Below, piece by piece: positions 53,376 to 60,574 of a stretch of DNA of 64,000 nt. Made by a program: the position numbers and the translations under genes. How positions within the stretch are numbered: the first letter of the stretch is position 1; every line of letters begins with the position of its first letter. Source of the stretch: Clostridiales bacterium. GTDB taxonomy: Bacteria; Bacillota; Clostridia; Christensenellales; Pumilibacteraceae. The stretch spans positions 62,001-126,000 of the forward strand of contig JAFLVC010000005.1 in assembly GCA_022508505.1 (NCBI GenBank), in the 5' to 3' direction. The notes under the pieces are model-generated. The model was given only the letters and a program-made list of their open reading frames with translations, was not told the origin of the DNA and did no database searches.

Positions 53376-53404
53376 CAAAAGCCTTCTCAAACGGAAGGCT
53401 TTTG
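53376..53404 (-). terminator. Terminator after secF
   Basis: Perfect 11-bp stem CAAAAGCCTTC / GAAGGCTTTTG (53376-53386 with 53394-53404) with a 7-base loop, 17 bases after the secF stop on the minus strand. The T-run is short (TTTT in the stem). Confidence 0.65.
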
Positions 53405-53420
53405 TCATGTGCGAATTGTA

Positions 53421-54776
53421 TTACGCTTGCGCTTCCGATTTTTCGGAGTCGCCTATTTTGCCGCCGCTATTTTTGGGCGACAAGCCGTATTTTTTGTTGC
53501 TCTTCTTACCGAAGCGTTGGAATATAGCCCAGAACGACGGCGCAATGCATATGGATGAGAACGTACCTGAAAGAAGACCTATGATGATCGGGAACGCGAA
53601 TATGCGAATGTCCGCAACGCCTATTATCGCAACCATCAAAATCATAATCAACGTTGTAATCGTCGTATTGATGGAACGCATGAGCGTTTCGCGTATCGAC
53701 TTGTTGGCAATCTGTTCGGCAGACATGTTCTTTGCATACACCGACTTGGTATTTTCACGAACGCGGTCAAATACGATAATCGAGTTATTAATCGAATAGC
53801 CGAGTATGGTAATGAGCGCCGCAATAAACGTACTGTTGATTTCGATGTGGCATATTGCCATAAACGCAAACATCATAACCACGTCGTGGAACAGCGCTAT
53901 GATACACGCCAAGCCGCTCGAAAGCTGGAACCTGAGTCCGATATAGCACAGCATGAATATAAGTGCGAGCGACACGGCAAGTATTGCGTTGAAAATCAAT
54001 TCCGTCGAAACCGTAGCGCTTACGAGCGCGCCTTCCGTCGCCCTGCTCGCAAAGACGTCGGTCTTTTTCATGGCATTGACGATAGCGTTTCTCACCGATT
54101 TGCTGTTATTTATCGTCTTGTACGTGATGATGAGCTGCTTGCTGTCTTCGCCGCGCTCTATCGCTCCTTCGATATCGTTGTTCTCGAATGACAGTCCCGC
54201 GGCGACTTCGTTGCTATTGAGATCACCTACTGCCGCGATAAACTGTTCGACCATTTCCTCTACGTCGGCGTCGACAAGGGTCTCTTGATAAGTCAATGTT
54301 ATGGTCTTCTTGTCACTGTCAACTGCTATTTTCGGAATGATTTTGAGAACTTCGTCGTTAATTTTCTGCTCGATTGCGGGATTGACAAGCTCTCGCATGG
54401 CATCGTTGGACACGCCGTCGACAGCGAAATACTTGACGTGGATGGAAGCGGAACGCCCCGAGCCCTGACGCTGAAACCTATCGATGTCGATATTATAGGA
54501 CTTGCCGTTCTCGTCGGTGACTGTGGCTATCGCCTTTTTAATCTGATCGCAATAATCGTCGTAATTGCTTGTCGTCAACTTTTCACCGAGGTTAACGTCA
54601 ATCGAGTATCCACCGGTAAAATCGGTGCCGAGATTGAGCGCCGAGCCGAGGGTGAAGTTGAAAATTATCATCATAATCACGGCTACTGCAACGATTGCAA
54701 TAGGGATAATGAAGAATGTCTTGCGCTTTTCGACTATGTGAAGATCTTTTTCGAGGAGGTTATCAAGTCGTTTCAT
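53421..54776 (-). CDS. secF: Protein translocase subunit SecF
   Basis: A 451-residue SecF, longer than the usual 300. After TM1 (about residues 20-42) with LNLGTDFTGGYSIDV, the extracytoplasmic P1 region extends to about residue 265, some 150 residues more than common. The five remaining helices include the SecF core ALFHDVVMMFAFMAI, ILGYSINNSIIVFDRVREN and RSINTTITTLIMIL. With SecD it pulls secreted proteins outward using the ion gradient. It overlaps the secD stop by one base. Confidence 0.95.
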   Translation of the reverse strand: MKRLDNLLEKDLHIVEKRKTFFIIPIAIVAVAVIMMIIFNFTLGSALNLGTDFTGGYSIDVNLGEKLTTSNYDDYCDQIKKAIATVTDENGKSYNIDIDRFQRQGSGRSASIHVKYFAVDGVSNDAMRELVNPAIEQKINDEVLKIIPKIAVDSDKKTITLTYQETLVDADVEEMVEQFIAAVGDLNSNEVAAGLSFENNDIEGAIERGEDSKQLIITYKTINNSKSVRNAIVNAMKKTDVFASRATEGALVSATVSTELIFNAILAVSLALIFMLCYIGLRFQLSSGLACIIALFHDVVMMFAFMAICHIEINSTFIAALITILGYSINNSIIVFDRVRENTKSVYAKNMSAEQIANKSIRETLMRSINTTITTLIMILMVAIIGVADIRIFAFPIIIGLLSGTFSSICIAPSFWAIFQRFGKKSNKKYGLSPKNSGGKIGDSEKSEAQA

Positions 54777-56293
54777 TATGCCTCACCTCCCGTTTCTTTT
54801 GCGCGGTGAGCCGCATGAGCATTCCTTTCAAGCTCTTTGAGCTTTTGTTTTTCTTCCTTCTCTTGCCGCTTCTGCTCTTCTTCCTGCTGCAAAACTTGGA
54901 GAACAGCTGCGTCGGTTGCGTCGGCTTCGAGATTTTGATACTGCCTGCCGCGCTTTAGGTTGTACAGTTTTTCGTTGTGCGAGTTGAGATTGATAAACCA
55001 GTGCGTAATCGCGCGCGATACGACAAGCGACGTAAAGAGCGAGAGCAGAACGCCGACGAGCAGCGTGAGCGCAAAGCCGCTTACGGAGCCTGTACCGAGG
55101 AGCAACAACAGTATGCACGCGATGACCGTCGTAACGTTACTGTCCAATATAGCGAACAACGCTTTCTTGAAACCGGCGTGGTATGCGGCCATAATCGACT
55201 TGCCGTTTCGGTATTCGTCTTTAATGCGCTCGAATATGATTATATTTGCGTCGACCGCCATACCGATACTCAATAGGATACCCGCAATGCCCGGAAGAGT
55301 GAGCTGCACCCAAGGCAATACTGCGAGGAAGAACATATAAAGCACTACGTAGAAAAGAAGCGCGAGCGTCGCCGCCAAACCGAGCATTCTGTATAGGAAG
55401 CACATAAACGCTATGACGAGAATAAACCCGATAAGGCCGGCAATCAAGCCGTAAGTGAGCGCATTCTCACCGAGCGTCGGCGAAATGGTTTCCGACTGAA
55501 TGAGGTTGAGCTGAACGGAGAAAGTACCGCTGTTTATTTGATTGGCGAGATCTTCCGCTTGTTCTTCGGTAAAGTTACCTGTAATAATCGGGTCGCGAGG
55601 TATCGCAGATTTAATCTCAGCGCGGCTTATATAGTTGTCGTCGCGAACGCCGTTACGAGTAGTGTATATACGCATATACTCGCCGATATTCGCCGAAGTG
55701 ATCTCCGCAATCTTGGTGTTGCCGGTGGGCGTCAGCGTGAGCTGAACATAGTAGCCGTTTTCCGCGCTATAAGAATAATCGGCGCGTACGACGTCATCGC
55801 CGGTGAGCACGGGTGTGTTGAGGTCGCTGTCCAGCACGAATTCGAGCTGAACGGGATCGCCTATAATGTCGAGAATATCGGACGCATTCTCTACGTCGGG
55901 GATTTCGACACGCAGTCTGTTTTCGCCCTCGCGAACGACCGTCGCCTCGGTAAAGCCCTTGCCGACGAGCATAGCCTCGAGCGACGAGCGCGTGCCGTTG
56001 ATCTTCGACTCGAAATTATCTATCTCGGTGTAGTTGGGAACGTCGTAAACGGCGTAAACACCGCCTTCGAGGTCGAGTCCGAGGCTGATTGATTCCTTAG
56101 ACAAAAACGGATGATAGTCCGTCAAGCCGAACTTCATGGGAACAAAACAAAAAATCATTCCGACCACGAGCAGAACGCCCATGAGGACAATCTTTGTTAT
56201 TGTTGATTTTTTCTTGACGGCCTTGTGTGTAGGCGGAGCGTCAAGCGGCTTTACGCTCGAACCCTCTCCCGTCAAGGAGCGATTGTTGTCCAT
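54776..56293 (-). CDS. secD: Protein translocase subunit SecD
   Basis: A 505-residue SecD. TM1 is near residues 35-55; the P1 domain begins SLGLDLEGGVYAVYDV; the membrane core includes TLPGIAGILLSIGMAVDANI, IIFERIKDEYRNGKS and LDSNVTTVIACILL. A charged tail of about 60 residues (EEEQKRQEKEEKQKLKELE) ends the protein. The ATG at 56293 is preferred over a GTG four codons upstream because GTGGAG lies seven bases before it. A very strong promoter stands at 56357-56385. Confidence 0.96.
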   Translation of the reverse strand: MDNNRSLTGEGSSVKPLDAPPTHKAVKKKSTITKIVLMGVLLVVGMIFCFVPMKFGLTDYHPFLSKESISLGLDLEGGVYAVYDVPNYTEIDNFESKINGTRSSLEAMLVGKGFTEATVVREGENRLRVEIPDVENASDILDIIGDPVQLEFVLDSDLNTPVLTGDDVVRADYSYSAENGYYVQLTLTPTGNTKIAEITSANIGEYMRIYTTRNGVRDDNYISRAEIKSAIPRDPIITGNFTEEQAEDLANQINSGTFSVQLNLIQSETISPTLGENALTYGLIAGLIGFILVIAFMCFLYRMLGLAATLALLFYVVLYMFFLAVLPWVQLTLPGIAGILLSIGMAVDANIIIFERIKDEYRNGKSIMAAYHAGFKKALFAILDSNVTTVIACILLLLLGTGSVSGFALTLLVGVLLSLFTSLVVSRAITHWFINLNSHNEKLYNLKRGRQYQNLEADATDAAVLQVLQQEEEQKRQEKEEKQKLKELERNAHAAHRAKETGGEA

Positions 56294-56356
56294 AAATTTC
56301 TCCACGGTATCTTATCTAAAACGTATTTTTGCGCTATACCGACATGATACCCATAT

Positions 56357-56385
56357 ATTATATAAAAAAGAAAGGTCTAAGTCAA
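56357..56385 (-). promoter_or_regulatory. SigA-type promoter of secD-secF
   Basis: On the minus strand TTGACT (56385-56380) and a perfect TATAAT (56362-56357) with a 17-base spacer, in the gap between scfB and secD. Confidence 0.88.
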
Positions 56386-56431
56386 ATATTTCAAACGCAT
56401 AACGCGAAATAATTTAAAGAATTTTGAGCTT

Positions 56432-57748
56432 TTAATCGCCGTCTTCGCTCTCTTCTATCGCCTTTACGGCGAGCGCGCACTCCACGCGCTTTCTCATCAG
56501 CTCGCAAGCGGGCTTATACGGCTTATTGATATCGCCGTTGTACTTAAACGAATTTGCCATGCACCCGCCCGAACAATAGTACTTCGCCCAACAGGAAACA
56601 CATTCCTGTTTACTCGGGACGCCGCAGTAGTAAAACTTTTTGCGCTTTTGCTCGTCGAGCTTTTTGGAAAACACGTCGCCGAGAGCCATTTGCTCTATGC
56701 CGTCGAATTGGTGGCAGGGATAAATCTTGCCGTCCGGCGCCACAGCGACGTACTCGCCTCCTGCGCCGCAGCCTTTGAGCCTTTTCGAAGCGCACGGTGC
56801 ATTGTCTATGTCGATCATGAAGTGGAAAAAGTTAAACCACTTGTCCGTCTTTCTGCGCACAATGTATTCGGCCGCAAGTCTGTCGTACTCCTTTATTACC
56901 GTCGGCAAATCGCTCTCGCGTATTGCCATAGGGCTACTGTCGGGAAGCACTACAGGCTCCATCGATATCTGATCGAAGCCGACGTCGTTGAGGTACAAAA
57001 TATCGTCGGCAAAATCGAGGTTGTAGCGCGTAAAAGTCCCTCGAACATAATATTGCCCTTTTCGCCTGTCTTTAAACCGCAGCGCGTTTTTAATGACAGT
57101 GTCGTGCGTTTCTTTGCCGCCGACAGTCTTACGAACGCGGTCGTGAACTTCTTTTCGCCCGTCGATACTCAAAACGACGTTGTACATCTGCTCGTTGAAA
57201 AAGTCGATGTCCTCGTCAGAGAGCTTGTACGCATTCGTCGTAATGGTGAAGCGGAAGTTTTTGTCACGCTCTTTCTCTATCGAGCGCGCGTAATATACCG
57301 CTTTTTTGACGACGTCTATATCGAGCATGGGCTCGCCGCCGAAAAAGTCAATTTCGAGATTGCGGCGCTTCCCGCTCGCCTCGACGAGCATATCGATTGC
57401 GGCTTTTGCCGTTTCGAAATCCATGTTGCGCCGCTCGTCGTGGTAGGTGCCGCCGTCGGCAAAGCAATACTCGCACGCAAAATTGCAATTGTGCGATACG
57501 TTAAGGCACATCGCCTTAATGACCGGCGAATACGGCGGAAGCTCAGCTTTTAACTCGCTCACAAAAAGCGTGCCCGAGCTTTTGAGCTTATTGATCTCAG
57601 CCTTTGCGCTTTCTATTTCACACGACGAAAACGGCGACGTATCGTCGCCGTCCAAAAGAGCTTTTACTACAGCGTCAATCTCAAAGAATGCCCCGCTCTC
57701 GGTGTCCAAAGCAAACAGACGGTCAAGCAGTCCGAAAGTATGGACCAT
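56432..57748 (-). CDS. scfB: SCIFF peptide maturase (radical-SAM/SPASM)
   Basis: A 438-residue radical-SAM peptide-modifying enzyme. An N-terminal peptide-recognition region precedes the cluster motif CNFACEYCFADGG at about residue 88 and FFGGEPMLD. The C-terminal SPASM region is rich in cysteines (APCASKRLKGCGAGG, IYPCHQFDG, ECVSCWAKYYCSGGCMANS), binding auxiliary clusters. It forms thioether crosslinks from Cys to Thr in the SCIFF precursor, encoded immediately upstream with a one-base overlap (TAATG). Confidence 0.95.
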   Translation of the reverse strand: MVHTFGLLDRLFALDTESGAFFEIDAVVKALLDGDDTSPFSSCEIESAKAEINKLKSSGTLFVSELKAELPPYSPVIKAMCLNVSHNCNFACEYCFADGGTYHDERRNMDFETAKAAIDMLVEASGKRRNLEIDFFGGEPMLDIDVVKKAVYYARSIEKERDKNFRFTITTNAYKLSDEDIDFFNEQMYNVVLSIDGRKEVHDRVRKTVGGKETHDTVIKNALRFKDRRKGQYYVRGTFTRYNLDFADDILYLNDVGFDQISMEPVVLPDSSPMAIRESDLPTVIKEYDRLAAEYIVRRKTDKWFNFFHFMIDIDNAPCASKRLKGCGAGGEYVAVAPDGKIYPCHQFDGIEQMALGDVFSKKLDEQKRKKFYYCGVPSKQECVSCWAKYYCSGGCMANSFKYNGDINKPYKPACELMRKRVECALAVKAIEESEDGD

Positions 57749-57921
57749 TATTTTTCTTTCTTTTCGGGATTAAGGATTTTGACGGTTTTGCGTTCGCAAG
57801 TCTGATTGCCGACAGTGCAGCTCGTCTTGCAAGCCGATTGGCAGCTCGTCTGGCATTCGCCGCAAGCGGTGTCGCAACCGTTGTCGATAGTGGAACTTCT
57901 GATGACTTTTATATGTGCCAT
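57748..57921 (-). CDS. scfA: SCIFF ranthipeptide precursor
   Basis: A 57-residue peptide. It reads MAHIKVIRSSTIDNG, then a core with cysteines at 16, 20, 23, 27, 31, 35 and 42 (GECQTSCQSACKTSCTVGNQ), then a lysine-rich tail. The core matches the SCIFF family, ranthipeptides made by nearly all Clostridia. ScfB is expected to crosslink cysteines to nearby threonines. CGGAGGCTATC precedes the ATG, and a strong promoter stands 27 bases upstream. The mature role is not settled, with signalling or secretion-linked functions proposed. The setting between yajC and secDF is conserved. Confidence 0.95.
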   Translation of the reverse strand: MAHIKVIRSSTIDNGCDTACGECQTSCQSACKTSCTVGNQTCERKTVKILNPEKKEK

Positions 57922-57947
57922 GATAGCCTCCGAATTTCTTTTGTATT

Positions 57948-57976
57948 ATTATACAGCATGTCTTCGCAAAAATCAA
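57948..57976 (-). promoter_or_regulatory. SigA-type promoter of scfA-scfB
   Basis: On the minus strand TTGATT (57976-57971) and a perfect TATAAT (57953-57948) with a 17-base spacer. Confidence 0.85.
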
Positions 57977-58015
57977 GCAATTATATTAAATTTAAAGGTA
58001 AGATAATTACAGAGC

Positions 58016-58408
58016 TCAATGGTGGTTTCTGACGTTTACCGCGATGATGCCGCTGATAAGGCCGGACAGCGTGCCGAGCACGCAGTCATTGAACAGCGAC
58101 AGCCCGAATTGGAAGTGATTGTCCAAAAGCGAAAACACCAGAAACGACAACCAAACGAATATCAACCCGCTGACGGCGCCGCGCAGCCAGCCGTTGTTCG
58201 GCTTTCTCAGAGCAATAATGCAACCGAGGAATATCGCCAAGCTTTTTATGACTTGATTAATTACGGGTATAGCCGAATCGGATATGTTAAAAAGCTTGAC
58301 GGCGAGCGCAGAAAGCAGTACTGCGATGAGCGCTATTATCAAGGCGATGATGTTAGCCTTGACTATTTCAAAGATATATCCCCTGTCCTTGACCTCATGT
58401 TTTGCCAT
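58016..58408 (-). CDS. TIGR04086-family membrane protein
   Basis: A 130-residue protein with four predicted transmembrane helices (about 16-38, 48-68, 76-97 and 105-127) and a short charged N-terminus. Its size, glycine-rich helices (GCIIALRKPNNGWLRGAVSG) and place between yajC and the SCIFF genes fit the TIGR04086 family found in this position in Clostridia. Function unknown. Its ribosome binding site GGAGG (58420-58416) lies in the 3' arm of a terminator-like hairpin. Confidence 0.8.
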   Translation of the reverse strand: MAKHEVKDRGYIFEIVKANIIALIIALIAVLLSALAVKLFNISDSAIPVINQVIKSLAIFLGCIIALRKPNNGWLRGAVSGLIFVWLSFLVFSLLDNHFQFGLSLFNDCVLGTLSGLISGIIAVNVRNHH

Positions 58409-58410
58409 AG

Positions 58411-58447
58411 AAAAACCTCCGCATACACAATTACATTATGCGGAGGT
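58411..58447 (-). promoter_or_regulatory. Terminator-like hairpin carrying the downstream ribosome binding site
   Basis: Perfect 11-bp stem (58437-58447 with 58415-58425) and 11-base loop between yajC and the TIGR04086 gene. On the minus strand the 3' arm reads TATGCGGAGGT and is followed by TTTT. The same GGAGG is the Shine-Dalgarno sequence, seven bases before the ATG at 58408. The hairpin could therefore end the yajC transcript, hide the ribosome binding site, or both. Confidence 0.7.
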
Positions 58448-58472
58448 CTGTTCGGTTAGAATATTGTCGGAA

Positions 58473-59117
58473 TTACTTTTTTGTCGAATTTTTCGAAGTG
58501 CTCGACTTTTTCTTGCCGGAATTGCTCGGTCCGGCTTTTTTCTTTTCGGGAGCGGGCGCGGGAGTTTCGGAAGCAGCCTCGACGGTCGCGGCCTCTTCGG
58601 CTGCAGGCTCTTGCGTGTCGACTTTCTCTGCGACGGGCTCTTTCTCGACTTCGAGAGTTTTTTCTTCGACAGGCGCGTCTACAGCGCTAACTTCTTCGGC
58701 GGGCTCGTCGTATTTGGGCTCTTCCGCGGGCGCCATAACCTCGGCGGCATGCTCGTTCGACTGATCGTCAAAAAGGTCGGTCGAATCGGGACGAGGAGCG
58801 CGCTCGAGAATTTGATAGAGTGCCTGGATATCGAATGTCATAGTCGACTTGCTGTCGCCGACGCCCGTCTCGATTACCATTTCGCGTTCGGAGGGCGAAA
58901 CCTGTCTGATTTCCTTGATGACACCGATGATTCCTCCGACAGTCTTTATGACGTCGCCGGGAATAAGCGAGTTATGCAGGTCCATAGTCTGCTTTGCGCG
59001 CCTTTTGTTGGTAAACATGGGAACTACGAGCAAAACCACAACAAGCACGATCAAAAGTCCCACAAACAGCCATTGCATAACGCCGTCGGCCGCGCTTAAA
59101 AAGGTATTCGATACCAT
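58473..59117 (-). CDS. yajC: Preprotein translocase subunit YajC with long C-terminal tail
   Basis: A 214-residue YajC. The core (about residues 1-100) has one transmembrane helix, then MFTNKRRAKQTMDLHNSL and IPGDVIKTVGGIIGVIKEI, typical of YajC, which associates with SecDF. The remaining half is a low-complexity tail, first Glu/Ala/Pro-rich and then Lys/Ser-rich; usual YajC is about 100 residues. AGGAGATTAAT precedes the ATG. Confidence 0.92.
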   Translation of the reverse strand: MVSNTFLSAADGVMQWLFVGLLIVLVVVLLVVPMFTNKRRAKQTMDLHNSLIPGDVIKTVGGIIGVIKEIRQVSPSEREMVIETGVGDSKSTMTFDIQALYQILERAPRPDSTDLFDDQSNEHAAEVMAPAEEPKYDEPAEEVSAVDAPVEEKTLEVEKEPVAEKVDTQEPAAEEAATVEAASETPAPAPEKKKAGPSNSGKKKSSTSKNSTKK

Positions 59118-59148
59118 ATTAATCTCCTAAACAGTTTTCTTTATTAAT

Positions 59149-59177
59149 ATTATATCATGACGTGCGACAAAAATCAA
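59149..59177 (-). promoter_or_regulatory. SigA-type promoter of yajC
   Basis: On the minus strand TTGATT (59177-59172) and a perfect TATAAT (59154-59149) with a 17-base spacer. It is almost the same arrangement as the scfA promoter, including TTGATTTTTG. Confidence 0.85.
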
Positions 59178-59207
59178 TCGAATATCGGGTAGATAAAAAG
59201 TAATTTA

Positions 59208-59960
59208 TTACTTTTTTGTCTTATTTTTTCGGGTGTCTGAAGTTTTCGCGTCGAATATTCCTATAAGTCGGTCTGACAGCTCGCGGTTTGATATACCGCC
59301 GTCAATGATAAGCTCCAGCGGCGCGAGGTCTATCAAGTAGTACATGAGTTCCATCCCGTCGCCCGCATTGAGGTCGAGCGTACCCGTTTTAAGTGCGCCG
59401 GTCAGCCTGTACTTTCCGTCGGCCTCGTAGACCGTCAGCTTATTTATCTTGGGATCTACCGCGCTTATCAAAAATCTCAGCAATTCATTGTATGTCGCAT
59501 TGTCGTAAAGGTATGCCCCGTTACTTTTTGTCAGCTTGCAAATCTCAAGCCATCTGTCCTTGAGCTCGCCCAGCTTAAAATTGAAAATGCCGTCGAGCGC
59601 CATCCCGTCCTCGACCTTTATCAGCTTGGCGAGCAGTTTGTGCTCATTTTCTCTGTCAAACGCCACGAGAGTTCTCAGTAAAAGCTCGTATCGCGCCGTC
59701 GGCAGACCGAGCAAAAGGTTTTGTTTAATATAATCAAACTTTGTGTAGACCGCATACATTTCGATAAGGCACTCTTTAATAGCCGCAAGCATTAGAGTTC
59801 TACTTTCCGTCTCGCAACCGAACCCGCAGTAAAGCCGCCTACCCGAAAGATTTAGCGCGGATACTGCGGAACATTCCTCGAGCTTGCTTTTTATGACGTC
59901 CTCGACGGAGTATAACCAATCCGCCTTGGACGCGTCGACACTTACCGTAATCTGAAACAT
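59208..59960 (-). CDS. Probable YtxC-like sporulation protein
   Basis: A 250-residue protein. The second half resembles YtxC: YNELLRFLISAVDPKINKLT followed by a YRL element, and near the end LIDLAPLELIIDGG and LIGIFDA, parallel to the late AP/IF elements of that family. The cysteine-containing tail I recall for YtxC is absent; the protein ends in a Lys-rich stretch. Function is unknown even for YtxC. The ATG at 59960 is preferred over 59981 because GCGGGAG lies eight bases before it. The match is by memory and moderate. Confidence 0.6.
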   Translation of the reverse strand: MFQITVSVDASKADWLYSVEDVIKSKLEECSAVSALNLSGRRLYCGFGCETESRTLMLAAIKECLIEMYAVYTKFDYIKQNLLLGLPTARYELLLRTLVAFDRENEHKLLAKLIKVEDGMALDGIFNFKLGELKDRWLEICKLTKSNGAYLYDNATYNELLRFLISAVDPKINKLTVYEADGKYRLTGALKTGTLDLNAGDGMELMYYLIDLAPLELIIDGGISNRELSDRLIGIFDAKTSDTRKNKTKK

Positions 59961-60136
59961 AAAATACTCCCGCATAGACACCGATTATTCCTATGCCGCA
60001 TAGACTAAACAGTGACTACCAAAGTATTTTATGAAGAGTAATGCCGTTTTACGCACGCTAAACGAATTTAGCGGACATATAAAAGCCGACGTCGCCAAAA
60101 AAGTGCAAAAAAATTTGCCAAATACGTAAAAAAAGG

Positions 60137-60165
60137 TTGATTTTTAGTGTGTGATTTGTTATTAT
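60137..60165 (+). promoter_or_regulatory. SigA-type promoter of the tRNA cluster
   Basis: TTGATT at 60137-60142 and TATTAT at 60160-60165 with a 17-base spacer, 14 bases before the tRNA-Val gene. The rest of the gap 59961-60136 shows only a 7-bp hairpin (60056-60073) and no clear promoter for the minus-strand gene. Confidence 0.8.
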
Positions 60166-60179
60166 AGTAAGGCACGATT

Positions 60180-60255
60180 GGGAGCATAGCTCAGTTGGGA
60201 GAGCATCTGCCTTACAAGCAGAGGGTCATAGGTTCGAGTCCTATTGTTCCCACCA
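60180..60255 (+). tRNA. tRNA-Val (anticodon TAC)
   Basis: A 76-base cloverleaf. Acceptor GGGAGCA pairs with TGTTCCC (one G-T), the anticodon arm is TCTGC-CTTACAA-GCAGA, the T arm contains GGTTCGAGTCC, and CCA is encoded at 60253-60255. Confidence 0.97.
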
Positions 60256-60269
60256 CTTCATGTTCATAC

Positions 60270-60343
60270 GGCACCATAGCCAAGCGGTAAGGCAGAGGCC
60301 TGCAAAGTCTTAACCCCCGGTTCGATTCCGGGTGGTGCCTCCA
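60270..60343 (+). tRNA. tRNA-Cys (anticodon GCA)
   Basis: A 74-base cloverleaf. Acceptor GGCACCA pairs with TGGTGCC, the anticodon loop is CTGCAAA closed by a stem with two G-T pairs (GAGGC/GTCTT), T arm CCCGGTTCGATTCCGGG, discriminator T and encoded CCA. Confidence 0.96.
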
Positions 60344-60351
60344 AAAAAACG

Positions 60352-60376
60352 AAACGCGGAGGGTCTTCCGCGTTTT
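60352..60376 (+). terminator. Hairpin between tRNA-Cys and tRNA-Leu
   Basis: 9-bp perfect stem AAACGCGGA / TCCGCGTTT (60352-60360 with 60367-60375), 6-base loop and TTTT. It may end part of the transcripts after tRNA-Cys or serve in processing. tRNA-Leu lies 24 bases on with no room for its own full promoter, so readthrough must occur. Confidence 0.5.
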
Positions 60377-60399
60377 GCATATAAAACAAGAGATGACGC

Positions 60400-60486
60400 G
60401 CCGCTGTGGCGGAATAGGCAGACGCATTGGACTTAAAATCCAACGGAAGAGATTCCATACCGGTTCAAGTCCGGTCAGCGGTACCA
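60400..60486 (+). tRNA. tRNA-Leu (anticodon TAA)
   Basis: An 87-base type II tRNA with a long variable arm (CGGAAGAGATTCCAT). Acceptor GCCGCTG pairs with CAGCGGT (one G-T), the anticodon arm is TTGGA-CTTAAAA-TCCAA, T arm ACCGGTTCAAGTCCGGT, and CCA is encoded at 60484-60486. Confidence 0.97.
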
Positions 60487-60519
60487 AAAATCGGCAAAAA
60501 CAAATTTTGCCGATTTTTG
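60486..60519 (+). terminator. Terminator after tRNA-Leu
   Basis: Perfect 14-bp stem AAAAATCGGCAAAA / TTTTGCCGATTTTT (60486-60499 with 60505-60518) with a 5-base loop. The A-rich 5' arm makes it also usable on the minus strand against purB readthrough. Confidence 0.88.
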
Positions 60520-60530
60520 TTAGCAACAAA

Positions 60531-60554
60531 ACTGCCCGACGTTTGTCGGGCAGT
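60531..60554 (-). terminator. Terminator after purB
   Basis: Perfect 10-bp stem ACTGCCCGAC / GTCGGGCAGT (60531-60540 with 60545-60554) with a 4-base loop. On the minus strand it is followed by TTTTG. Confidence 0.75.
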
Positions 60555-60574
60555 ATGCAATTATATAAAGATAT

